Source: Halioglobus sp. (lineage in GTDB: Bacteria; Pseudomonadota; Gammaproteobacteria; Pseudomonadales; Halieaceae). From it: 34,804 nt of DNA. The notes under the pieces were generated by a model. The model saw nothing but the letters and a program-made list of their open reading frames with translations, was not told where the DNA came from and did not search any database. The translations under genes were made by a program, and so were the position numbers. Position 1 is the first letter of the stretch. Every line of letters begins with the position of its first letter. Of the stretch, positions 16,415 to 25,121 are shown piece by piece. The stretch spans positions 1 through 34,804 of the forward strand of contig JAPKAY010000040.1 of assembly GCA_028825045.1 (NCBI GenBank), given 5' to 3'.

Positions 16415-17641
16415 TTATACCACATCAAATTCAATCGGCATTTTTTTGATGCCGTGAATAAAGCTAGAGCGCAGCCAGTTAATATCGCCTTTTAATTGCG
16501 GTTTGCGGATACGCTTTAGAATCTCCTCAAAAATAACTTTCAATTCCAGTCTCGCAAGGTGTGAGCCCATGCAAAAATGTTCCCCGATACCAAATGCGCG
16601 ATGACTATTTTTCACATCCTCTCGTTGCGCGCGGGTTATATCGAAAGTATCAGCATCACTAAAAACGTCCTCGTCAGAACTGGCTGAGGCATAATACAGA
16701 TTGATCTTTTCGCCCTTTTTTATTAACTGGCTACCCACCTCCACATCCTCTGTGGCAGTGCGGCGAAAGGCAATGATAGCCGGGTCAAAACGCAGAATTT
16801 CCTCGATAGCGTCCTCCACTAAATCTGGATTATCTACCAACTGCTGATACTGCTGGGGATGCTCCATAAGCAGACGCATTCCCTGCGATGTCACTGTACG
16901 GGTCGTCTCGTTCCCAGCCACCATCAGCATCAGGAAGAAATGACAGAACTCCTCATCAGTGAGTGGCTCATCTTCCACCGTTCCGTTAAGTAGCACATGC
17001 ACGATATCGTCCTGGGGGTTATCGCGATGCCTTACTGCAAGCTCGTGGGCGAGGAAGAACATTTCGGCCATCGCATTCTCACCGTCAGCCTCAGATGTCG
17101 ATAGCTCCGGGTCGGACATTCCCAACATGATATTGGTCAACTCAAACAAATGCTGGCGCCTGTCAATGGGCACTCCCATCAGTTCGCAGATAGCGATCAA
17201 CGGTAACTCGGCCGCGACGTCTTCCACAAATTCACACTCCCCTCCAGTCACTGCCTGATCGACAATGCCTCTGGCGATCTCACGAAAGCGAGGCTCGTAG
17301 CTGTCGACCTTTTTGGGTGTGAAGGCATTGCGTACCAGACGCCGATACTTCAGATGCTGCGGTGGGTCCATGTTGATTAACTGCTGACGCATTAACGCCA
17401 CGCGCTCCGGATCAGACTCAAAGGGCAGACAACTCTTCTCTGCAGAAGAGAACAAAAGCGGATTCTTGGAGATAAAATCCAGATCCTTGTGCTTGGTTAC
17501 TGCCCAGAAACCAGTGTCGGTCTCCGGATCATCATGCCAATGGATTGGCTCTTCCTCGCGCAGGTATTTGAAAATCTCTCGTGGAACGTCACCGGTATAG
17601 GTTTCCGGAGCGGTTAAGTCAAAATGTGGGCAGCCAGCCAT
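16415..17641 (-). CDS. Cytochrome P450, CYP125-like
   Basis: A soluble P450 of about 408 residues. Diagnostic parts are the I-helix MLMVAGNETTR, IEEILRFDPA (ExxR), a FRRTATEDVEVG strand, and the heme loop FGIGEHFCMGSHLARLE. The AGNETTR helix and the C-terminal FIHGIKKMP resemble mycobacterial CYP125/CYP124-type enzymes that oxidise the terminal carbon of cholesterol or branched isoprenoid side chains. The second ATG (17641) is preferred since GAGG stands seven bases before it but only one before the first ATG (17647). It is convergent with the TetR gene and in the same direction as the next P450, 77 bp away. The substrate class is inference. Confidence 0.88.
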   Translation of the reverse strand: MAGCPHFDLTAPETYTGDVPREIFKYLREEEPIHWHDDPETDTGFWAVTKHKDLDFISKNPLLFSSAEKSCLPFESDPERVALMRQQLINMDPPQHLKYRRLVRNAFTPKKVDSYEPRFREIARGIVDQAVTGGECEFVEDVAAELPLIAICELMGVPIDRRQHLFELTNIMLGMSDPELSTSEADGENAMAEMFFLAHELAVRHRDNPQDDIVHVLLNGTVEDEPLTDEEFCHFFLMLMVAGNETTRTVTSQGMRLLMEHPQQYQQLVDNPDLVEDAIEEILRFDPAIIAFRRTATEDVEVGSQLIKKGEKINLYYASASSDEDVFSDADTFDITRAQREDVKNSHRAFGIGEHFCMGSHLARLELKVIFEEILKRIRKPQLKGDINWLRSSFIHGIKKMPIEFDVV

Positions 17642-17717
17642 ACTCATACCTCATTACGGTTATTCCCGCCGAGAGACTACACCCTAATAGTCTATAGGCA
17701 CAAGAGGCCTCCCGTGT

Positions 17718-18953
17718 TCACTGGGCCTTCAGCTCCAGATGCAGCTGGCCCAGCCGTCGGACAAAAATGCTGGGCACATGCTTGACCGGAAACTGCCGAT
17801 CCAGACCGAAGGAGCTTGTCTGCTTTAACATTTCCTCGAGAATAAGCTTCGCTTCCATACGCGCGAGCCTCGCACCGATACAAAAGTGAATGCCGTGACC
17901 AAAACCCAGGTGCTCATTGGTATTGCTGCGCTCAATATCCAGCTGGTCCGGATCGCTAAACACCGTCGGGTCACGGTTCGCCGCCGCCCATAACAGAAAT
18001 ATCCGAGCTGAATCAGGAATGGTTACGCCTCCCAATTGCGTCTCATTCAATACCGCCCGGTAATGTCCCTTGAACGGAGACTCCAGTCGCACCACCTCCT
18101 CGACATAGGGTCCAATCAGCTCCGGCTGGGAACGCAATCGCTGCTGCAATTGCCGGTTCTCTGCCAAAATACGGATCGCACTGCCGACCAGGCTGGAGGT
18201 AGACTCACCCGCAGCACCTACCAGAACAATAATGATGGCCACTGCATCCTGCTCCGAGATGGCGCCCTGCCTGACCCCCTCGACCAGCTCCGCCATGACA
18301 TTCCCCGCCCCATCCGGAGTGGAGGATTGCTGCGCTGCAGCAAAGTGTTTTTCAAGATATGCTTTCATCTCCCCGGTCGAGGCAGCCAACTCAATCATGC
18401 GTTCCAGGTTCGGAGTCCCTGCAAGAATATCTCCGCCACTGAATGCCCATTCGAGCAGCTGATCAACATCTTCAACCGGCAGGCCGACCAACCGCGCCAT
18501 CACCTTAACCGGAATTGCATTGGCCAATTCACCGACACAATCACCTCTCCCGGCAGCAACAAGTCGCTGCACGCCGTCATGCGCCCAGCCGCGCACCTCC
18601 TGCTCCATTGCTGCGACTTTACGGGCGTTGAGTTGCGGAAGAACCATCTTACGGTGCACCGAGTGAAACGGCTCATCGGCATTGGCAATGGCGTCCACCG
18701 TGCCGCCGAATTGGGTTAAATCAAACAGCGCCGGGTGTCCCTGTTCATCGCTAATGAGAATGCCGGTAAGATTGGCGGAGTAGTCCACTTGATTCTTCAA
18801 CACCTCGTGTATCAATTGCCAACTCGAGACCAGGAAAACTTCAGTTCCGGGCACGCGATAGACCGGCGACTCTTTCACCAACGCGCGGTAGAAAGCATAG
18901 GGATCCTCAATAACGTCGGGATCAAGAATCTGAAAATTGACAGAGGGCTGCAC
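17718..18953 (-). CDS. Cytochrome P450, CYP144-like
   Basis: A P450 of about 411 residues. The I-helix reads VGAAGESTSSLVG, lacking the common AGxxTT threonine pair and close to what is seen in mycobacterial CYP144. YVEEVVRLESPFKGHYR provides ExxR, and the heme loop is FGHGIHFCIGARLARME. CYP144's own substrate is unknown, so the role here is unknown. The start is uncertain: GTG at 18953 has no nearby Shine-Dalgarno, whereas an AGGAG lies just before an in-frame ATT/ATC about 20-25 bases upstream, which may be a rare start. It is divergent from the Rieske gene and upstream of the CYP125-like gene. Confidence 0.85.
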   Translation of the reverse strand: MQPSVNFQILDPDVIEDPYAFYRALVKESPVYRVPGTEVFLVSSWQLIHEVLKNQVDYSANLTGILISDEQGHPALFDLTQFGGTVDAIANADEPFHSVHRKMVLPQLNARKVAAMEQEVRGWAHDGVQRLVAAGRGDCVGELANAIPVKVMARLVGLPVEDVDQLLEWAFSGGDILAGTPNLERMIELAASTGEMKAYLEKHFAAAQQSSTPDGAGNVMAELVEGVRQGAISEQDAVAIIIVLVGAAGESTSSLVGSAIRILAENRQLQQRLRSQPELIGPYVEEVVRLESPFKGHYRAVLNETQLGGVTIPDSARIFLLWAAANRDPTVFSDPDQLDIERSNTNEHLGFGHGIHFCIGARLARMEAKLILEEMLKQTSSFGLDRQFPVKHVPSIFVRRLGQLHLELKAQ

Positions 18954-19047
18954 GGCTGGGTTGTTGATGGTAATCTCCTGCGGGTATTGGGTGTAGTGGG
19001 CACAACGGCGTACCTACTTTACTTTAGCAAACATGGAGCAAGCTTCA

Positions 19048-20022
19048 ATGACCATCCGCTACGACCAACCCATTCCCCTGGGGTGGTTTGCCCTGGAATA
19101 TTCCAGCAAACTGGCCGCAGGCGATGTGATGCCGCTGCAATATTTCGGTCGCGACCTGGTGTTGTTTCGCACTGAGTCGGGACAGGCTCGGTTACTCGAT
19201 GCCTATTGCCCTCATCTGGGCGCGCATTTGGGTCACGGTGGTGTGGTAAAAGGAGACAATATCGCCTGCCCCTTTCACGGCTGGCAGTTCGATGGTGATG
19301 GTATGTGTCGCACAGTGCCCTATGCCACCAATATACCGCCTAAGGCGAGAGACAAACAGATTGTCGGAGCATACGTGGTGGTTGAACGCAACGCTATGAT
19401 CTGGGCCTGGTACCACCCCAATAATGAACCACCCGATTTTGAAGTGGAGACAATTGCTGAAATCGGCTCACCTGACTGGACCGACATCGAGGTGTACGAC
19501 TGGAAAATCAACACCATTATTCAGGAGGCTGGCGAAAATGGCGCCGATGTGGCGCATTTCATGTTTGTCCACTCGAGCCCGGAAATGCCACAGGGTGAAG
19601 TCACAATGGATGGCATCAGACGATCAACGTTGCTGCTAAACAAAGTCCCGCGCATCAACGAAGCCGGCGAGACCGATGACAGCGGCCAGGACTGGGAATT
19701 CATCGAGGTCAATTCCGTCAATGTGGGTCCGGGACAAACTATTCAGCGCATTACAAGGGCCTTTGAAGTCGTCATGATGGGTACCATCACGCCCATTGAT
19801 GACCAAAGCATACATTTGCGCTTCACGTTCACTGTACCCAGGTCGCAAACCGACATGAATCAGACTCTTGCCGAGGCAACCCGAGACAATATCGCCGGCG
19901 GCGTGGAGCAGGATATCGTGATATGGAATAACAAGCGCTACGTGGAAAACCCCATCCTGTGTGACGGAGACGGGCCCATCGCCAGGTACAGAAAATGGTT
20001 CAGCCAGTTTTATGCCACCTAA
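19048..20022 (+). CDS. Rieske non-heme iron oxygenase (KshA/Neverland-type)
   Basis: A 324-residue Rieske oxygenase alpha-subunit type protein. The [2Fe-2S] motif is CPHLGAHLGHGG...CPFHGWQFDGDG (first part near residue 52). The catalytic iron motif is ENGADVAHFMFVHSS, with the Asp, His and His ligands about 165-175. The layout matches 3-ketosteroid 9-alpha-hydroxylase KshA and sterol 7-desaturase (Neverland/DAF-36) relatives, single-subunit enzymes that take electrons from a reductase. ATG 19048 was chosen because GGAG stands nine bases before it; an in-frame ATG at 19033 lacks such a signal. It is divergent from the CYP144-like gene. The steroid role is inferred from family and neighbours. 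Confidence 0.88.
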   Translation: MTIRYDQPIPLGWFALEYSSKLAAGDVMPLQYFGRDLVLFRTESGQARLLDAYCPHLGAHLGHGGVVKGDNIACPFHGWQFDGDGMCRTVPYATNIPPKARDKQIVGAYVVVERNAMIWAWYHPNNEPPDFEVETIAEIGSPDWTDIEVYDWKINTIIQEAGENGADVAHFMFVHSSPEMPQGEVTMDGIRRSTLLLNKVPRINEAGETDDSGQDWEFIEVNSVNVGPGQTIQRITRAFEVVMMGTITPIDDQSIHLRFTFTVPRSQTDMNQTLAEATRDNIAGGVEQDIVIWNNKRYVENPILCDGDGPIARYRKWFSQFYAT

Positions 20023-20340
20023 GTTGCCACTTGGCCCAGCGTACTGTGCCGTCAGCGCATCAGTACTCCGGGAATGATACGGCTACAAACTGCCGTATCT
20101 GTCTCCTGTCGGTTACATTCGCCTTGAGTCCGACCGCTCATGGAACAGCCCCTAGTATGCACAGTCAAGCGCTAGCCCCGGACAGTCACACCAGCATGTC
20201 GGCCATAATTTACCTTCCTCATGGCCGACGAACCGGTTATTTTCTTGACGAACAGTGACAGATTACCGGATTCTATCCATTGTCTGGCGATTTGGTCGCA
20301 GCTAGACTCTTGTATTAATTTTAGTTAAGGGGCCTTGGAC
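20023..20340. other. 318-bp intergenic stretch with a hairpin
   Basis: No gene is supported. An inverted repeat GTCGGCCAT...ATGGCCGAC (20198-20206 with 20221-20229, 14-base loop) is followed by a T-rich run and could terminate the Rieske transcript. The last part supplies the transpeptidase gene's AAGGGG ribosome site. Confidence 0.4.
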
Positions 20341-20952
20341 GTGTCATTTTTTCATGCTGCCGCCGGGCGGATTGCAAAGAAGGAGTATGGCATCCTGGCG
20401 CTCGCACTAGGCTTCTGCCTGCTGGTCTCCGCGTTCCTGCCTATCCAGGCCACACAGGCAAATGCCTCTGCGGACATCTGGATAGCCGTCGACACCCACG
20501 AACTGAGCCTTGCCATCATGCAGGGCGAGACCGAGCTCAAGATCTTCGACAACATTGCAATTGGCAGCAATGGACCCTCACTGGCCAGGAAAAGGGGTGA
20601 CGAGACCACACCCCTGGGCGATTTCACTATCACCCATATCAGGCCCAGCAAGCGTTTCGAGCTGTTTATGGCCATTGACTACCCCAATCTCGACCACACA
20701 GAGCGGGCTTTCGTAGATGAGCGCATCAACGTCAGTGAGTATCGAGCCTTGCGGCGTCAGCTGGACCAAGGGCGCCCGCCTCCCCAAAGCACCAGTCTGG
20801 GGGGGTATTTGGGAATCCACGGTCTCGGTGAGGGGGACACGGAAGTACACGAAACCATCAACTGGACTGACGGGTGTATAGCACTCACCAATGAGCAGTT
20901 GCAGGAACTGGCCGGGTGGGTTGACGTCGGTACCAGGGTGATTGTCCGCTGA
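20341..20952 (+). CDS. L,D-transpeptidase, YkuD domain, membrane-anchored
   Basis: A 203-residue envelope enzyme. A hydrophobic segment (GILALALGFCLLVSAFL, about residues 17-33) followed by an alanine-rich area ending ATQANASA acts as signal or anchor. The YkuD domain follows: YLGIHGLGEGDTEVHETIN and TDGCIALTN with the catalytic Cys in a TDGC variant of SHGC. Such enzymes form 3-3 peptidoglycan crosslinks or attach lipoproteins using meso-DAP as donor. GTG 20341 is chosen as start because AAGGGG lies eight bases upstream; a TTG at 20335 is less likely. It stands 199 bp before a Lpp-like lipoprotein gene. Confidence 0.88.
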   Translation: MSFFHAAAGRIAKKEYGILALALGFCLLVSAFLPIQATQANASADIWIAVDTHELSLAIMQGETELKIFDNIAIGSNGPSLARKRGDETTPLGDFTITHIRPSKRFELFMAIDYPNLDHTERAFVDERINVSEYRALRRQLDQGRPPPQSTSLGGYLGIHGLGEGDTEVHETINWTDGCIALTNEQLQELAGWVDVGTRVIVR

Positions 20953-21151
20953 GTGGCAAAAAGTCGCGTAAACAATCACTTGCGATTAGTCGCCGTATCT
21001 CTGAAAATAGAGGTCGGAAGTGCTCGCCGACAAGGTTTGGCGACATTGCCCCAACATGCACCACCTGACCTGTCTTTGTCAGGGAACAGTGGTCTGTGCT
21101 GGAATAACCTTAAAAGGCCGGGTAACGGCTTACCACTTAGAGGAAACGATT

Positions 21152-21397
21152 ATGCGTAATACGCTCAAAACTACGGCAGCAGCATTCATGTTGGTAGCTG
21201 TAACAGGCATGTCTGGCTGTGCCACTACCAGAGATCTGGACAAAATAGAGTCACAACTGGCAAGCATTCAAGCCGCTGCTGACGCTGCCGCTGCTTCTGC
21301 TGCTTCTGCACAAGCCGCTGCTGATGCTGCCCAGGCGTGTTGCAATGCCAATACTGAAAAAATGGACCGCATGTTCAAGCAGTCCATGGCTAAATAG
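21152..21397 (+). CDS. Lpp/OprI-type alanine-zipper outer-membrane lipoprotein
   Basis: An 81-residue lipoprotein. The signal peptide ends in a lipobox with acylated Cys23 (VTGMSGCATT). Mature part: a short helix TRDLDKIESQLASI, then an alanine-rich heptad zipper of about 25 residues, then CC and KMDRMFKQSMAK. The C-terminal lysine matches that of E. coli Lpp, which is linked to peptidoglycan by L,D-transpeptidases. The start is preceded by GAGGAAAC. A hairpin follows the stop. Two L,D-transpeptidase genes flank it, an unusually tidy context. Longer upstream frames lack a signal sequence at their start and were not used. Covalent attachment is inferred. Confidence 0.9.
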   Translation: MRNTLKTTAAAFMLVAVTGMSGCATTRDLDKIESQLASIQAAADAAAASAASAQAAADAAQACCNANTEKMDRMFKQSMAK

Positions 21398-21421
21398 CAC
21401 TACGGCCATCTTCTTGCCGGA

Positions 21422-21447
21422 GCGACCTCACCTCGTGGTGGGGTCGC
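21422..21447 (+). terminator. Hairpin downstream of the lipoprotein gene
   Basis: An 11-bp stem GCGACCTCACC / GGTGGGGTCGC with a TCGT loop and one wobble pair, 25 bp after the lipoprotein stop. A T-run is not obvious on the plus strand, so intrinsic termination is likely but not certain. It also lies between convergent genes and could stop both transcripts. Confidence 0.5.
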
Positions 21448-21464
21448 CTCGGCGATTTCCGATC

Positions 21465-22373
21465 TCAACGTCCGGTTGAAATCACAGTCGGTAGCCCAGT
21501 CTGCTGATTGACCTCCCTATCAATGACAATATTGTTCAGTTCAATAGGCCGCCTGGCGGTAGCGTCATCCAGCGCCAACATCACCTCTTCCACTAATGCA
21601 CCTTTGTCGTAATGCTCCTCCAACGGTGGATGAACTTCCAGATAGAGCTTGCCGCCGTACCAGCCCGCCTTGACCGGTTGATTGATTATCGACACCGGGG
21701 TGCCAACGGGAAGCTGAGGAAATAATTTTTCGATATCTTCCGGCAGCATTCGTATGCAACCGTGGGACACCCGCATACCGACACCAAACGGTTTGTTGGT
21801 GCCGTGGATCAGGTAACTCGGGATCCCCAGGCGCAGGGCATAACGACCCAGTGGATTATTAGGCCCGGCCGGCACCACGCGGGGCAACGGGTCACCCCTT
21901 TCGGCGTGCTCACGACGGATGTTTTCGGTGGGTCTCCAGGCGGGGTCTTTTGTTTTTGCCGTGATGGTGGTCTTACCGAGTGGCGTAGCCCAGTCCATAC
22001 GCCCGATACCAATAGGATAGGTCTGCACCTGGGGCAACTGACCCGCCTTCTTGGGCGGATAGTAATATAGACGCATCTCGGGCAGGTTAAGCACCACCCC
22101 CTTGCGCGGCCCAGCCGGCAAGATATGCTTGGAGGGGATGATAATCTGCGTCCCCGCGCCGGGCAGCCAGCGATCGACGCCCGGGTTGACGCGCTCCATC
22201 TGATCCTGGCCAATATCGGTTCGCCTGGCGATATCCAACAGGGTGTCCTGGTGTTTAGCTTCCACCATACTAACTGTACCAATGACGTCGAAATACTCCG
22301 ACGGCAGCTCGTAGGTCGTGGCCAGTGCATTTATTGAAAGCGAGAACGTAAACAGCGTAATTAAAGTCTTCAT
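21465..22373 (-). CDS. L,D-transpeptidase, ErfK/YbiS type with LysM-like domain
   Basis: A 302-residue periplasmic enzyme, close in order and length (about 310) to E. coli ErfK/YbiS. It has a signal peptide (MKTLITLFTFSLSINALA), a LysM-like part (EAKHQDTLLDIARRT to IIIPSKHILP), the KGVVLNLPEMRLYYYPPK strand, a YkuD domain with IHGTNKPFGVGMRVSHGCIR (catalytic Cys), and the C-terminal extension after VGTPVSIINQPV. In E. coli this subgroup links Lpp to peptidoglycan. The ATG at 22373 gives a normal signal sequence; an earlier in-frame start adds a cysteine-rich stretch unlikely to be used. It is convergent with the lipoprotein gene. Attachment of the neighbouring lipoprotein is inferred. Confidence 0.92.
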   Translation of the reverse strand: MKTLITLFTFSLSINALATTYELPSEYFDVIGTVSMVEAKHQDTLLDIARRTDIGQDQMERVNPGVDRWLPGAGTQIIIPSKHILPAGPRKGVVLNLPEMRLYYYPPKKAGQLPQVQTYPIGIGRMDWATPLGKTTITAKTKDPAWRPTENIRREHAERGDPLPRVVPAGPNNPLGRYALRLGIPSYLIHGTNKPFGVGMRVSHGCIRMLPEDIEKLFPQLPVGTPVSIINQPVKAGWYGGKLYLEVHPPLEEHYDKGALVEEVMLALDDATARRPIELNNIVIDREVNQQTGLPTVISTGR

Positions 22374-22561
22374 AGCGCAACGATAATGCAGGTTGAGGGG
22401 GAAGCACAAGCGGCAGATCGCACAAGCGTGACACAAATATCAATTCCGTGCCTTGGTCGGGATTTTTGCCTGAACGGCTCGGGAGCCCGACAAGTTAATC
22501 CCTATGCTTGAGTGCTTATTGCTAAAATAGAATAAGAAGGGGTGATAAACACGGAGGGTAG

Positions 22562-22768
22562 ATGGAAATGGAGTCGATGCTTCTGTGGGGACTACTCTTG
22601 GCGTCGGTTGGTCTGGGGTACTTTATGTACGGCCGCAAACAGGACCTACTGATTACCAAATACTGTGGCCTATCACTGATAGTATTTCCCTACTTCGTGC
22701 CAGATGTGTATTGGCTGGTCGGTATTGGAGCCGCGCTGGTCGCCCTACCCTATTTTCTACGCATATAA
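22562..22768 (+). CDS. Small two-helix membrane protein
   Basis: A 68-residue inner-membrane protein. Hydrophobic helices lie at about residues 5-23 (MLLWGLLLASVGLGYFMYG) and 35-65, separated by the short basic loop RKQDLL. Start ATG has an excellent GGAGG four to five bases upstream. Similar short proteins occur widely in gammaproteobacteria and are annotated as hypothetical or as amino acid transport protein without evidence. It is 14 bp upstream of the ylqF gene, so it is likely co-transcribed. Function unknown. Confidence 0.75.
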   Translation: MEMESMLLWGLLLASVGLGYFMYGRKQDLLITKYCGLSLIVFPYFVPDVYWLVGIGAALVALPYFLRI

Positions 22769-22782
22769 ATAAGAGCTAAATT

Positions 22783-23691
22783 ATGGCAATTAACTGGTAT
22801 CCGGGTCACATGCACAAGGCCAACAAGGAGATGACCAAGGTTCTGCCGGAGGTAGACCTTGTTATAGAGTTACTGGATTGCCGTTTGCCTTACAGCAGCC
22901 AGAACCCCGCAATTGCCAGGCTTGCGAAAAATAAACCCTGCATCAAAATTTTAAGTAAGTCTGATCTGGCAGACCCCGCAATCACCGCCCAGTGGCAGAC
23001 CCATTTCGAAACAGCGGCGTCCACAAAAACCCTTGCCACGTCATTGGATCAGCCCGATAAGGCGCAAAAACTCATCCAACTGATTCACAAGCTCGTTCCA
23101 GGGCGGCCCAAAACAGGCGCCAATATACTGGCCATGATCACCGGCATTCCCAACGTGGGGAAATCCACCCTAATTAATGCAGCAGCCGGTCGCAAGGTGG
23201 CGAAAACCGGCAATGAACCGGCCATTACGAAAGGTCTACAAAAAATACGGCTAAACGAGGGTATTGTATTTTTGGACACGCCCGGCATTCTGTGGCCAAA
23301 AATTCACAACGAGAACAGCGGCTACCGGTTAGCGGCGAGCGGCGCGATCAAAGACACAGCGATGGAAGTTGAGGATGTCGCAATGTACCTGAGCGACTAT
23401 CTTCTTGGCCGATACCCAGAATTGCTAATAGAGCGGTACGAGCTAAGCTCGCTCCCGGCAACCGACATAGCATTTCTCGAGTTGATAGGTGCAAAGCGGG
23501 GTTGCCTGCGTAACGGTGGTCGCGTCGATATGGAAAAGGTCTCTTCTATCCTGGTAAATGAATTCCGTGGGGGCATATTGGGCTGTATTTCACTGGAAAC
23601 GCCAGACATGGTCGCGAAAGAAGAAGTGATTATAGCGCAGAAACGCCGCGAGAAAGCGGAGCGGGAAGCACTGTTAACGGCGAAGAAATAG
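22783..23691 (+). CDS. ylqF: Ribosome biogenesis GTPase YlqF/RbgA
   Basis: A 302-residue circularly permuted GTPase. The order is G4 (KSDLAD, about residues 59-64), then G1 P-loop GIPNVGKST, then G3 DTPG, as expected for YlqF/RbgA/YawG. The N-terminal INWYPGHMHKANKEM is diagnostic. The protein acts on late assembly of the 50S ribosomal subunit in the cytoplasm. Start codon follows AAGAGC. It is downstream of a small membrane protein and convergent with the ADP-ribosylglycohydrolase gene, separated by 29 bp. Confidence 0.95.
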   Translation: MAINWYPGHMHKANKEMTKVLPEVDLVIELLDCRLPYSSQNPAIARLAKNKPCIKILSKSDLADPAITAQWQTHFETAASTKTLATSLDQPDKAQKLIQLIHKLVPGRPKTGANILAMITGIPNVGKSTLINAAAGRKVAKTGNEPAITKGLQKIRLNEGIVFLDTPGILWPKIHNENSGYRLAASGAIKDTAMEVEDVAMYLSDYLLGRYPELLIERYELSSLPATDIAFLELIGAKRGCLRNGGRVDMEKVSSILVNEFRGGILGCISLETPDMVAKEEVIIAQKRREKAEREALLTAKK

Positions 23692-23720
23692 AGTTCGCGA
23701 GACATGCCCGCGAAGCACCG

Positions 23721-24800
23721 CTAGCACGATGGGTACTTCGCCCAAATCCGCTTATCCAGATCCGCACTGTCAGCCATCGCCCCGATATCCCAGTCCCGAC
23801 AAAAGTAAAGATCATCAGCCATTTCGCCGATGACTTTGCGTAGCTCGAGGCGTTTCAACCACGGTGCAGGTATGCTCTCTTCCCCCATGATTACACCGAG
23901 TAAACTTCCAGCCATAGCGACAGTGGAATCCGACACTCCATCGTGATTTATTGCCAGGACAATACCCTCGAGCATATCGGGAGCTATCAGTGCACAGTAG
24001 GTAGCAATGGCTAGAGCTTCATGTGCTAGCCAACCACGGCCCAACTGAGCAATTGCCTGATCATGGTCAACACCGGCACGATCCAGTTTCACCGCCATCT
24101 CCAATGCCGCAGTAACCTCCTGGTGGTCTGGCTTGTCGGCCAGACACTTCAGTGCGCTATCGATGGCATCCGGTAACTCAGCGCCCTGCTTCAATACCGT
24201 AATCATCACTGCCATGGCGCCACCCGACAACCATCCCGTGGGGTGCCCATGTGTCTGAGCAGCCAGATGGCAACCCAGCTCGAAACTCTCTTCTACAGTC
24301 GTTGCAAATAAGCCCGCTGGAGCCACACGCGTAGCTCCACCGCAGCCCTTACTGGTATTCAGCGCGGCCTCGCCCATCTCAGTCGCATTACGCAGGGCAG
24401 CCCGGCAGGTACGGCCCGGCGCACGTCGTGCATGTAGCTTCTTCACGTCATAGAGCCAGCCGGAGGTCGCGTCTAGTGAACTGAGCCCATGCGCGTTGCT
24501 CTCTCCCTGCGTCAGCAACCAGCGCTGGTAGGCGCTTGCCGCAAAGTAGCTATAGTCGGAGACTACCTCTGATGTCTTATGCAACGAGCCACGAATCAGC
24601 GCTTCTGCCGAGAATAGCGTCATCTGAGTCTCGTCAGATATCGCACCTTTGCGCCCCGCGAATTTCACGTAGTCGCGAATGCCTCCGCTGCCAAAGGTCG
24701 TGCAGATTCGGCTGAGACTCATAAATTCGATAGGTGCCCCCAGGGCATCACCGACAGCGCCTGCCAAAAGACAACCACGAAAACGACTTTGATCTTCCAT
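23721..24800 (-). CDS. ADP-ribosylglycohydrolase family protein with altered metal motifs
   Basis: A 359-residue protein of the DraG/ARH fold. GCLLAGAVGDALGAPIEF (residues 9-26) is the N-terminal signature. Typical enzymes bind two Mg2+ with a TDDTQMTLF motif and a GDSDST motif. Here these read SDETQMTLF (55-63) and GVSDST (288-293), so Asp is changed to Glu at 57 and to Val at 289. Family members remove ADP-ribose from proteins, or hydrolyse related bonds. The changes may lower or alter activity. The start has GGAGG about 12 bases upstream. It is convergent with ylqF and divergent from the acyl-CoA synthetase. No ADP-ribosyltransferase partner was seen. Confidence 0.85.
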   Translation of the reverse strand: MEDQSRFRGCLLAGAVGDALGAPIEFMSLSRICTTFGSGGIRDYVKFAGRKGAISDETQMTLFSAEALIRGSLHKTSEVVSDYSYFAASAYQRWLLTQGESNAHGLSSLDATSGWLYDVKKLHARRAPGRTCRAALRNATEMGEAALNTSKGCGGATRVAPAGLFATTVEESFELGCHLAAQTHGHPTGWLSGGAMAVMITVLKQGAELPDAIDSALKCLADKPDHQEVTAALEMAVKLDRAGVDHDQAIAQLGRGWLAHEALAIATYCALIAPDMLEGIVLAINHDGVSDSTVAMAGSLLGVIMGEESIPAPWLKRLELRKVIGEMADDLYFCRDWDIGAMADSADLDKRIWAKYPSC

Positions 24801-25121
24801 ATCCGGTACTTCCTCCAGCGCGAACCATTCACGAACGTTGATACAACCCGTGCGCGCGCAATATTATTTAGTGACCGCTAGTGCCTTGTGGCCCTCGAAG
24901 GCAGTCGACTTATGTCCACCCCAATTCAGTACAAAAAAATCAGTACAAACGCATTTGCAAACACGTTAACAAAATCATATATCAGGTGCCTGTCTCCATG
25001 GCGACACTTAGGTAGCCGCGTCGTGTTTTTGCGACCCGTCTCACAGTATTGGGTCACAACTTAACCAGACGAACCTATTCTTCCATTCTTGCTATAGTTG
25101 AACTTTTGATGGAAGGCTGCC
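24801..25121. other. 321-bp divergent intergenic region
   Basis: No gene supported. It contains two 10-bp direct repeats TCAGTACAAA (24926-24935 and 24940-24949), an AT-rich run about 24955-24985, and TATAGTTGAAC (25093-25103), which resembles one half of the ATAGT-N4-ACTAT operator and could also be a -10 box for the acyl-CoA synthetase gene. Confidence 0.4.

Noticed and set aside
17687..17695. ATAGTCTAT between the CYP125-like and CYP144-like genes as a third operator
   Set aside because: The arms are joined by one base, not four, so the spacing differs from the ATAGT-N4-ACTAT core.
23694..23714. TTCGCG/CGCGAA inverted repeat between ylqF and the ADP-ribosylglycohydrolase-like gene as a terminator
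   Set aside because: Only six pairs with a nine-base loop and no T-run; too weak to call.
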